Assembly: GCA_028564925.1 (NCBI GenBank)
Contig: CM053026.1
Coordinates: 129,647,150-129,711,149 of the forward strand
Reading direction: 5' to 3'
Length of the DNA stretch: 64,000 bases
Source: Lithobates sylvaticus
Lineage: Eukaryota; Chordata; Amphibia; Anura; Ranidae
Of the stretch, positions 48,880 to 58,718 are shown in pieces. Position numbers and translations under genes: made by a program. Under the pieces are notes generated by a model. The model did no database searches, was not told the origin of the DNA, and saw nothing but the letters and a program-made list of their open reading frames with translations. Position 1 is the stretch's first letter. Each line of letters opens with the position of its first letter.

Positions 48880-50150
48880 GCCTAAGGCACAATTTTTCAG
48901 CCCCTGTTTAACAGGGGCGTGTACTTACAATTTTTAAAAAAAAATGCTTCGCAACACGTGTGACTGCTGTGCTCCAAGTACAGTCTCTGTGAGGGCCGTG
49001 TTGCAGTGTTGTGGCACCACACCAGTGCCTAAGGCACAATTTTTCAGCCCCTGTTTAACAGGGGCGTGTACTTACAATTTTTTTAAAAAAAATGCTTCGC
49101 AACACGTGTGACTGCTGTGCTCCAAGTACAGTCTCTGTGAGGGCCGTGTTGCAGTGTTGTGGCACCAGCACCAGTGCCTAAGGCACAATTTTTCAGCCCC
49201 TGTTTAACAGGGGCGTGTACTTACAATTTTTTAAAAAAATGCTTCGCAACACGTGTGACTGCTGTGCTCCAAGTACAGTCTCTGTGAGGGCCGGGTTGCA
49301 GTGTTGTGGCACCAGCACCAGTGCCTAAGGCACAATTTTTCAGCCCCTGTTTAACAGGGGCGTGTACTTACAATTTTTTAAAAAAAATGCTTCGCAACAC
49401 GTGTGACTGCTGTGCTCCAAGTACAGTATCTGTGAGGGCCGGGTTGCAGTGTTGTGGCACCAGCACCAGTGCCTAAGGCACAATTTTTCAGCCCCTGTTT
49501 AACAGGGGCGTGTACTTACAATTTTTTAAAAAAATGCTTCGCAACACGTGTGACTGCTGTGCTCCAAGTACAGTCTCTGTGAGGGGTTGCAGTGTTGTGG
49601 CACCAGCACCAGTGCCTAAGGCACAATTTTTCAGCCCCTGTTTAACAGGGGCGGGTAATTACAAATCTTGATCTAATAGTTCACAGCAGGGCCCATTCCT
49701 GCGCCCACCAAGAGTAACTATGAGGGCCTGCAGTCTTGTGGCAACACCGTCCACCACCACCGCCAAAGGCCCAATTTTTCTGCCCTGTTCATCAGGTGCT
49801 TGCAATTACAAATCTTGATCTAATAACTCACAGCAGGGCCCATTCCTGCGCCCACCAAGAGTAACTATGAGGGCCTACAGTCTTGTGGCAACACCGTCCA
49901 CCACCACCGCCAAAGGCCCAATTTTTCTGCCCTGTTCATCAGGTGCTTGCAATTACAAATCTTGATCTAATAACTCACAGCAGGGCCCATTCCTGCGCCC
50001 ACCAAGAGTAACTGTGAGAGCTTACAGTCTTGTGGCAAAACCGTCCACCACCCCCAATTTTTCTGCCCTGTTCAACAGGTGCATGCAATTACAAATCTTG
50101 ATCTATTAACTCACAGCAGGGCCCATTCCTGTGCCCACCAGTCTTGTGGC
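48880..50150 (+). repeat. 3' tandem array of hAT-B, units of about 147 bp in two types
   Basis: Type 1: CCTAAGGCAC recurs at 48891, 49028, 49177, 49324, 49472 and 49615 (spacing 137-149). Each unit has the hairpin GCCCCTGTTTAACAGGGGC. Type 2: AATCTTGATCTAATA recurs near 49663, 49811, 49958 and, changed, 50094, with CAGCAGGGCCCATTCCTGCG. Both types derive from the same ancestral unit, of which two older copies lie at 16370-16655. Confidence 0.9.
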
Positions 50151-51828
50151 TACACCAACATCTAATAGGACAAATTTCTGCAGAGTATATACGCCAGGCC
50201 CCTACTTTCAAACATCCAACTTACAAACGACTCCTACTTGCAAATGGAAAGAGAAAACAGGAAGTGAGAGGAAATCTACCCCTAGGAAGGGAAATTCTAT
50301 CCTGTTAGATTTAATTTGGGAAAAAGGTATCTCCTCTCTACTGATACTTTATCACCAATCCTTGTTTCAATTAAAACCCCACTTTTCCAAAAACATTTGT
50401 CATTGGGACGGAAAGTGAGGTGACATGTTCTGAACAGATGTGCAAAGACAGCAAATGTTACAGGGGTGATAACCCCTCCCTATGTTCTCCAAAAAGCTTA
50501 AAAATAGATTTTTTTGGGATGGAGCTACACTTCATAATGTACCTGTTCAGATTCTACTTAAGATCAAACCTAAAGCCGCAAGTGGTTTTAAATGGCTTCT
50601 TTTTTTCCTTTACAAATGTCATTTTGTGCAAGGACAGTTCTAAACACGGGAAACACATGCCACTTCACAGGCATACTTTGGACACCCCCCAGGTACCATA
50701 TTTAAAGGAAAATGTCACTTTTTTTTTTTCACTTTATGCATCATTAAAATGACTGCTCCCGAAAAAACGTTAGTTTTTAAAAGTTCTTTTTGCATTGATA
50801 TATGTCCCCTGGGGCAGGACCCGGGTCCCCAAACCTGTTTTATGACATTAACATGCATATTGGCCGTTGTAATTAGCACTTTTGATTTCGAACGTTCGCG
50901 TCCATTATAACGTATAGGGTTCGAAAATTCGCGCGAACTTTCGGTCCGTTCGAAGGTTCTGGTTCGAACCGAACCCGGGGGTGTTCGGCTCATCCCTAGC
51001 ATAGAGTAGTGACCACAATTAACATGCTGTGAGGGTTAAAGGATCGGACCGGGTGCTCACAGATGTTACAAAAAAACAGAAAAACACAGTAAGAAACTAT
51101 GTCATGAAACACAGATTACAGGGCCATTAAGTAGCGGATGTGTATACATTTATTTTTTTGAGAATAAAGATATCATTTACTGTCACTTTAGTTTTCTTTC
51201 TATAGGCTTTATTCCATTACTTTCACCTGGTAACCCTGCCAGTAGGTGGTTTTTAGTCCACAAAGAGAATTGGGAACAATGATAACTGTCATCAAAAGCA
51301 GAGAGCACATGAAGTTATCAGTTCACAAGATTTTTAGAAAGATCAACAGGTTTTTTTGCACGTATCAAACAGATATAACAAAACACTTTTAACTTTATTT
51401 TTAACAGACCAAAAAAAAAGCAGGTAAAAGAAGTTAAAGTGGTTGTAAGCATCAGACATGAAATATGAACAAAGCATATCCCTCTATAGTGTGTACTTGG
51501 CTCAATTAAGAGCACTAAGTGTCATTTCTAAATAAAAAAATAGGGGAAAAATTGGCGCTGCTAAAAAGAAAGTAAAATGGCATATATATCGGCTGACCGT
51601 GATGGTTTTAAATATGTGTGTGTAACAATATAAAGTCTATATGGGACAGTAAAAAAATAAATATATACAGGTGAATCCCAAAATAGTGTAACAAATTGTT
51701 TCCAATGTACAGGAATGAAAGTGAAAAAGCTATCCACATCAGAAAGGTGCAAGTGTCCACCATATAACTAATAGCTAATACCAAGTGCTACTGTTATGTC
51801 GGAAAAAATATATATAACAAAGTGAACA

Positions 51829-53540
51829 ACGTCACTTTAACTGACAATTGCGCGGTCGTGCGACGTGGCTCCCAAACAAAATTGTGCTTTTTTTCCCACA
51901 AATAGAGCTTTCTTTTGGCGGTATTTGATCGCCCCTTTTTTTTTCAATTTTTTGCGCTATAAACAAAAATAGAGCGACAATTTTGAAAAAAATTCAATAT
52001 TTTTAAAATTTTGCTATAATAAATATCCCCAAAAAATATATATAAAAAAAATATTTTTCCTCAGTTTAAGCCGATACGTATTCTTCTACATATTTTTGGT
52101 AATTAGCGATTATTGATTTGTTTGCGCAAAAGTTATAGCGTTTACAAAATAGGGGATAGTTTTATAGAATTTTTATTAATATTTTTTTTTACTAGTAATG
52201 GCGGCGATCAGCGATTTTTATTGTGACTGCGACATTTTTAACACATTTTTGGGACCATTGTCATTTATATAGAAATCAGTGCTATTTAAATGCACTGATT
52301 CCTATGTAAATGACAGTGGCAATGAAGGAGTTAACCACTAGGGGGCGGGGAGGGGCCAAGTGTGACGTGTTGTGTTTTTTTACACAGTAGGGGGGCGTGG
52401 CTGTACGTCTGACGTCATTGATCGGCTTTCCCGATGACAGGGAACAGCCGATCAATGACAGGCAGAGTAGGAAGCGCTAGACATGTGCACAACAAAAAAA
52501 AACGTTTATTTTCATTAGTTTTTTTTGTTTCTGAAAAAAATTTGTTTATTTTCGTTTTGTTTTTTTTGTTTCCGTTGATTCGTAATGATTCGTAAATTCG
52601 TACGTCGTCGGTGTTCGTATCCGTAACGATCCGTAAATTCGTAAGTCGTCGGTGTTCGTATTCGTAACGATTCGTATTTTAGTTAGAGTTATTTATTCGT
52701 TGATTTGTTTTTTCGTTAGTTTAATTTTCGTTTATTTGTTTCTTCGAAATTCGGACGCATTCGTATTTATTCGTACATTCGTAACATTCGTAACATTCGT
52801 AGATTCGTAATCGGAGCATAATTCATAATTTTAAGTAATGTGTATGCTATTATTACATTTTAAGAGACACAGAAAATTACCAATCGAAAAAAAAGTTACG
52901 AATGTACGAATTTTTTGTTCAATCCATTCGAAGCACGTTAAGCAGCGCCATTGTAAGAGACGCGAAAAATTACCAATTCAACAAAAAAAAAAGGTACGAA
53001 TGTACGAATTTTTTCGTTCAATCCATTTGAAGCACGTTAAGCAGCACCATTGTAAGAGACACGAAAAATTACGAATCGAAAAAAAAAAAAACAGTTACGA
53101 ATGTATGAATTTTCTAATTAGTTTTTTTCGGATTTTCGTTATTTTCGGATTTGTTCGATTCGAACGATTCGTTATTCGTTAAATTTTTTAACGAATCGTT
53201 CGTTCATTCGTACGAAAATGAATGAACGAAAATAACGAAAAAAAAAAACAAAAAAAACCTAAACGAATTGCACATGTCTAGGAAGCGCGGGGAGAGGTTT
53301 GTTTACACAGACCTCTCCCCGTTCTTCAGCTCTGTGACCCGATCGCGGGACACCAGCGGCGTTCGGGTCCGCTGGTACCGCAGCCGTGGTCACGGAGCTC
53401 CTGACCAGGTCGTGAGCGCACTGCCGGTGGCGCGCGCGCGACCCCACGGCTAGGCAATTAAAGGGGACGTATATATACGTGCCTTTGCCTAGCCGTGCCA
53501 TTCTGTAGACGTATATCTACAGGAGGCGGTCGGGAAGCGG
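51829..53540. mobile_element. piggyBac-like MITE, left end missing
   Basis: Homologous to the element at 169-1150 from its position 237 onward (CTTTAACTGACAATTGCGCGG). The right end CGGTCGGGAAGCGG is followed by TTAA at 53541-53544. The 5' 70 bp, including the left TIR, are absent. A hAT MITE sits inside at 52478-53280. Confidence 0.75.
52478..53280. mobile_element. hAT MITE with 8-bp target duplication
   Basis: GGAAGCGC lies at 52470-52477 and 53281-53288. Ends TAGACATGTGCA and TGCACATGTCTA are perfect inverted repeats. The interior is dominated by permutations of TTCGTAACGATTCG and related words, with a hairpin near 53190-53235 (AACGAATCGTTCGTTCATTC). No real gene: the 114-codon frame at 52838-53182 comes from internal duplication of about 125 bp (GAAGCACGTTAAGCAGC twice). 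Confidence 0.88.
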
Positions 53541-53907
53541 TTAATAAGTGTCATTTCTGTTACTTCTGACAAGTTTTCCTGACACTAAGAAAAAAAAAGG
53601 TGACGGGGTGGAAGAACTACAGCACACAGCCTGTGATTGACAGATTCAACTCTGTTCCTGTGTGCTGTATGAAGGGGGGTGTGTCCCAGCTCTCAGAGCA
53701 CTCATCAGTGAGCTCTGCAGAGTGTAACTCTAGCTCTCCACACCCTGGTTTTTGACAACTCAAACAAATTTTATAAATTCTGGACTTTAAATAGATGTAG
53801 AGAAAAGAATACCGCAGATAAACAGATGGAGGATTTGTCTCATCTCTGTGTATCACCTGAGGTCAGTCACTTCACTGGGTATGTGTAAGGGTTTACAACC
53901 ACTGTAA

Positions 53908-54744
53908 CTATTCAGGTTTACTTATGCTTTAAATGTTAATTGTGCAGGTGCTTCTGACCACCATTTAAAGTCAATGGTCAGCTTTAGATTCAGTGCAACA
54001 ATTCATGTTACTAAAAGTAATCCTTTTTTCCTATGAGTGTACAGTCAACTTGTTAAAGGGGTTTGAACTTTATAGGTTATTTCTTATTTTTTCCAGCACC
54101 TTCCCTTAAAAGCCACTTCCTCTGCATGCTTTCTGTTTACTAAGGGAGGTTATGGAGGAATCCATATTTAATGAAAGCTATTTCTGTTTTCCTGGGGAAT
54201 ATTTTTAGAATCCATCATACGTTTATTAAATTTTGTCCCAACAGATAAACATAAAAATATCAGATAACTGCAATAAAAGACTATAGTAAACATACAACAC
54301 GTTTGTTTCCTCTCTACGATGTTATGGTTAATTGATTTTCCAAAATATCCCTTACAGTAATAAAAGTCATATTAGAAGCTTTTGCACCTATTACAGTTGT
54401 GAGTGTAGCTGATCAGTGAGTTTTATTAATGATGTGTTAATGAGTCAGACTATACAAAAACATTGGCTGGCACATGTTTGAAATGCCACAGCTTTCAATG
54501 TATTGCTGGCATAGCAACAGGCCTCAGCTTACAAAGAATATTTTTTTAGGCAAGAAATTAGACTTATTCAGGTTGAATTTGTTTATAATTTTGCTGTTCA
54601 AACATCGCTTGTACTATACAGTATTTTCTTTTACAGTAAAAATGCACAAAATCCTTAGAATTTTTAAAATCCCCTTTATAGTGAATAATATAAATATGTA
54701 AATTAATTTTATTATACTACATATCAATCATCCTTACAACAAGA
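53908..54744. other. No recognisable gene or element
   Basis: AT-rich spacer. A 75-codon frame at 54474-54701 has no recognisable domain. Confidence 0.4.
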
Positions 54745-56339
54745 CCACTAGAAGATTTTACCTTCTTATCGACCAGGGCATTTTTTTTGCTATTCTGCAC
54801 TGCGCTACTTTAACTGGCAATTGCTCGGTCATGCAACACTGTACCCACATTTAAAAAAAAAAAAAATTCAGACAACTAGCGCTTTATTTTGGTGGTATTT
54901 AATCACCACTGGCTTTTTATTTTTTGCTATATAAATGGAAAAAGACCAAAAATTTTCCAAAAAAAAAACAATATTTTCTTTTTTCTGTTATAAAATATAT
55001 CCAATAAAATTAGATATCTTCATAAATTTAGGCAAAAACGTATTCTGCTACATGTCTTTGTTTAAAAAACAAAACAAAACAATAAGTGTATATTAATTGG
55101 TTTGTGTGAAAGTTATAGCATCTACAAACTATGGTATATATATTTGAAAATTGACCAATCCTGATGTTTTGATGGCTTATTCCATTTCTTGAGGCCCTAA
55201 AATGCCAGGACAAAGTGCACCCCCAAATTACCCCTTTTTAGGAAGCAGACAGTACAGGGTATTTAGTAAGAGGCATAGCAAGTTTTTTGAAGTTGTAATT
55301 TTTTGTCACAATCCTTTGGAAATAGATAAAATTTAATAAAATTTGTTTTGTTTTCACAGGTTTTTTTTTAAATACTGTCACCAGGTCAGTACCTCATCAT
55401 CATAGAACTGGTGTGGCAGTGATCAAGGATACTGACTGGTAACAGTATGTACAAAAACAATTATAATATTACTTTTAATTAATCATTTAATTTAATCAAT
55501 CATTTTTTTTTTTTAAATCAATCATTTTTTATTGAATGTTTGCAAGAAATAATAAACACAGTACAGAAGGGGAAGGATATACAAATTGATATGCATCAGA
55601 AAATCAGAAAATTCAAGATAGAATATCAAAAACATCAAGACTATTAGATCAATAATCAATCTATATTGAAACAATCAACTCTGTTGAGACAACTTGGGCC
55701 ATATATGCCAACTTTTGTCAAACTTTGCGCAGTTTTGGGAATTTATTGCTATCAAGCGTTCAAAGGTGTGATTCCTGTGTACAGCCGTGGTCACATCAGG
55801 TAGGTTTATGGCTGTGTTGGATTTTAATCAATCATTTTTAAACATGTTTGTTCTTTTTTTTTTTACATTCTGTCATCAGAGCAGTTCAGTGTCACCATGG
55901 TACTACCCTGAAGGGATGAGCAGGGATTTTTTTGACACTATTATTGCTTAGTACAGTGATCCTCACTGTTCTAAGCAATAGTTTTAGCTGTCATAAATGT
56001 TTTTCATTTTTGCTGTAATCACTATTGGTCTATGGTTGGCTACAGCTAATCACATGGTACAGGGTGCTGTGATTGGCTCAGGTATAATGTGAAAGCTATG
56101 GGCCAATCACAGCATCACAATAGTAAGCAAAACAGTCATGAATGTAAGCTATTCATGATTGTTTTGTTGACATAGCCCCAGACGATCACAGTGGCCTGGT
56201 ACCGAGTGCCGTGATCTGCTGTGTCTACTGGACACAGCAATCATGGGATTGCACTTCAGTGCCAGCAGTGCAAATGTGCAGCCTGCAGATGCTGCCCTGC
56301 CACAGTAAATGTACAGTACTGTGGTTGGGCGGCAAGTGT
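54745..56339. mobile_element. piggyBac-like MITE, old, with a LINE-like insert
   Basis: Starts CCACTAGAAGATTTTACC, ends GGGCGGCAAGTGT then TTAA. The left TTAA is degraded. Contains the GCTACTTTAACTGGCAATTG block of the family. A poly-T-headed insert occupies 55508-55822. Confidence 0.65.
55508..55822 (-). mobile_element. Short minus-strand retroposon with 17-bp target duplication
   Basis: TTTAATCAATCATTTTT lies at 55491-55507 and 55823-55839. Read on the minus strand, the insert ends in CATTCAATAAAAAATG and then poly-A, with an AATAAA signal. This is the signature of LINE-driven target-primed insertion. The body is too short (315 bp) to name, perhaps a 5'-truncated L1/Tx1-like 3' UTR. Confidence 0.65.
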
Positions 56340-56529
56340 TTAAACACTGGAAGAGTGCCAACATTAATTTTATTCCAAACGTAGAAGCGATGGGAACTTT
56401 GAGATTGCATGTGTAGTCAGATGAAAAAAAAACTTAAAACAAGTTCAATACCTCTGATTAGGCAGCTCCCACATAGCAAGTCTTTGATGGGAACCCAACA
56501 GTCGCTCAAACCATAGAAATACAAAAAGA

Positions 56530-56690
56530 AGTGTCGACCAATGTGTTTTGGGGGCAACACCACTTCCTTATCATCGGGGCTCAAAAAAAGGATAAAACTC
56601 GGATGGACTCAGAGAAACAGGGACTTCATAGTTCTATATTAAAACCAGTATTAATCACTCAACAATGTGGAGTGGTGTTGCTCCCTGTCA
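56530..56690 (-). mobile_element. Possible Penelope-like terminal fragment
   Basis: Minus strand reads CCCCGATGATAAGGAAGTGG, then CAAAACACATTGGTCGACAC, similar in layout to the CTGAGGAAG..CGAAACGCGTTGG segment of the PLE at 21.7 kb. Motif-level evidence only. Confidence 0.3.
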
Positions 56691-57120
56691 GGAACCACGA
56701 ATCAGACTGAGATAGAAAATGCAGTAAAAATCAGACCTTTAATGCAATGGTACAGATCAGTAAACATAGTCAAAACATAAGCCAGGACTGGAAGCCAATG
56801 TGGGTAGTCAGACAAATCAGTTATTGGGAAACCAGAGATCAGTGTACTCAGAGGCAGAAGAACAGGATCAGGAACCAGAAGGGGTATCAGCCAGGCAAAA
56901 TCTTCCACAGTAACACAGCAGAGAATCTCCAGATATGTTGACCAAGGTGAAGGCACAAGAGGAATGAACAAGGCAGTTTAAATAGCCAGAAGGGGCTGGC
57001 TTTAGGTGGGAATGATGAGCAGGAAATAATCACCAGGTGAGCCACTGTAGAAACTATGAGTTCTGACAATTAACTGACAGCTGAGCAGCTTGAGCACAGA
57101 GACAGACAATTAACATTATT
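56690..57120 (-). mobile_element. Possible solo LTR fragment of an LTR retrotransposon
   Basis: Begins TGTCAGGAACCACGAATCAG and has a composition I associate with frog LTRs in reverse orientation. No internal region, no defined target duplication. Treated as a fossil. Family and age uncertain. Confidence 0.25.
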
Positions 57121-57189
57121 TTGGAGCAGGTCCTTTTCCCAGATTTTTTTAGCAAAACCTTTATTCAGTTTTGTAGTGCTGTTCTTGGG

Positions 57190-57770
57190 ATTAATGCTGC
57201 ACTCACTAACACAAATGCTGGGGGTTACTACTGCTCTCCCTGAAGCCAGTGCTGGAGCTTATTACTGCACCCACTGACACCAATGCTAAGGGGAATTAAT
57301 TCACTCAATAAAATCAATGCTGAGAGTTATTACTGCTCCCACTGACACCAATGCTGAGGGTTATTATTGCACCCAGTGACACAGATGCTAGTCTTAATTA
57401 CTGCTTATACTAACACTAATGCTGACATTATTACTGCTCCCCCTGACACCAATGCTGAGGGTTATTACTGCACCCAGGGACACCAATGCTATGATTAAAT
57501 ACTGCTTCCACTAACACTAATGCTGGCATTATTACTGCTCCCACTGACATCAATACTGGAGGGTATTACTGCACCCACTGACATCAATTCTGGGAGTTAT
57601 TACTACACCCACTAACACCCCTGGGGGGCTATTAATGTACCAACTGACACCAATGCTGAGAGTTATTACTGCCCCCACTGAAACCAATACTGGGAGTTAT
57701 TACTGCACACACTGACACCAATGCTGGGGATTATTACTGCACTTACGAACTCCAATGCTGGGTGTTATTA
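57190..57770. repeat. Minisatellite, about 34-bp units
   Basis: Roughly 17 diverged copies of a unit containing CACTGACACCAATGCTG and GTTATTACTGCACC. Units vary from about 30 to 50 bp by small deletions. It abuts the hAT MITE end at 57776. Confidence 0.85.
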
Positions 57771-57775
57771 GAGAT

Positions 57776-58714
57776 TAGGGATGAGCGAACGGTTCGGCCT
57801 GAGCATAAGTTCGGGTGAACTGTGGTTGTTCGGACTTTCGGCGAACAACGAACATTATGCGGTGTTCGCGGCAAAATCGAAAGCCACGGAAATGGGACAC
57901 TTACATTAAAAACAAAAGTGCTAATTTTAAAGGCTTATATGCAAGTTATTGTTATAAAAAAGTGTTTGGGGACTCGGGTCCTGCCCCAGGGGACATGTAT
58001 CAATGCAAAAAAAAGTTTTAAAAACGTAGTTTTTTCAGGAGCAGTGATTTTAATAAAGCTTAAAGTGAAACAATGAAAATGAAATATTCCTTTAAATATC
58101 GTGCCTGGGGGGTGTCTATAGTATGCCTGTAAAGTGGAACAGTTTTCCCATTTTTAGAACAGTACCACAGCAAAATTCGATTTCTAAAGGAAAAAAAATA
58201 ATTTAAAACTGATCGCGGCTGTAATGAATTGTCGGGTCTTGGCAATATAGATAAAACTCATTGAAAAAAATGTGGCATGAGTTCCCCCCCAGTCCATTAC
58301 CAGGCCCTTTGGATCTGGTATGAATATTAAGGGGAACCACAAACCAAAAATGTAAAAAAAAAATTGCGTAGGGGAACCGTGCGCCAACATAAAAAAATGG
58401 CGTAGGGCCCCCCAAAATCCATACCAGACCCTTATCTGAGCATGCAACCTGGCAGGCCGCAGGAAAAGAGAGGGGACGAGAGCACCCCCCCCCTCCTGAA
58501 CCGTTCTAGGCCACATGCCCTCAACATGGGGAGGATGCTTTGGGGTCCCCAGTGGTTGTAGGGGTCTGTGGGCAGGGGGCTTATCAGAATCTGGAAGCCC
58601 CCTTTAACAAAGGGACCCCCAGATCCCGGCCTCTCCCCTATGTGATATGGTAACGGGTACATTGTACCCCTACTATTGCACAAAAAAAGTGTCAAAAATA
58701 GTAAAAGTCCTTTA
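57776..58714. mobile_element. hAT MITE of the hAT-B group, right end removed
   Basis: Begins TAGGGATGAGCGAACGG, the hAT-B type terminus. The first 400 bp are the reverse complement of the terminal region of hAT-B and of 22930-23233 (CTGCCCCAGGGGAC, CAGGAGCAGTGATTTTAATA). The interior 58290-58700 matches 22130-22400. It stops at the TTAA of the next element. The right end was not found beyond. Confidence 0.7.
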
Positions 58715-58718
58715 TTAA

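Larger units (their letters stand above)
40475..50998 (+). mobile_element. 10.5-kb hAT transposon with internal satellites (hAT-B)
   Basis: The 8-mer GCATAGAG lies at 40467-40474 and 50999-51006. The left end TAAGGATGGGCCC and the inverted right end TAGGGATGAGCC form short TIRs like those of hAT-A. Contents in order: palindrome cluster (40484-40745), TATA promoter (40780), leader with about 71 tandem 64/65-bp units (40935-45530), transposase gene (45542-48766), six units of about 147 bp (48880-49640), three to four related units (49655-50150), and an AT-rich right arm ending in GC-richer terminal sequence. Intact ends and target duplication show that this whole assembly moved or expanded as one transposon. 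Confidence 0.92.
51530..53544. mobile_element. Composite insert bounded by 14-bp direct repeats
   Basis: TAAGTGTCATTTCT occurs at 51516-51529 and 53545-53558. Between them lie 0.3 kb of unclassified AT-rich sequence (51530-51828) and a left-truncated piggyBac-like MITE (51829-53540) ending at TTAA. A 14-bp duplication is too long for hAT or piggyBac and fits target-primed retrotransposition. Confidence 0.6.
51438..53903. mobile_element. TTAA-type MITE with AGTGGTTGTAA ends, host of a nest
   Basis: The left end is AGTGGTTGTAAGC after TTAA (51434-51437). The right end GGTTTACAACCACT is followed by GTAA (53904-53907), a one-base-degraded duplication. Own sequence is 51438-51529 and 53559-53903. 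Everything between is inserted. Confidence 0.6.

Noticed and set aside
56690-57120. Complete LTR retrotransposon
   Set aside because: Only LTR-like composition was seen. No second LTR and no internal genes in the window.
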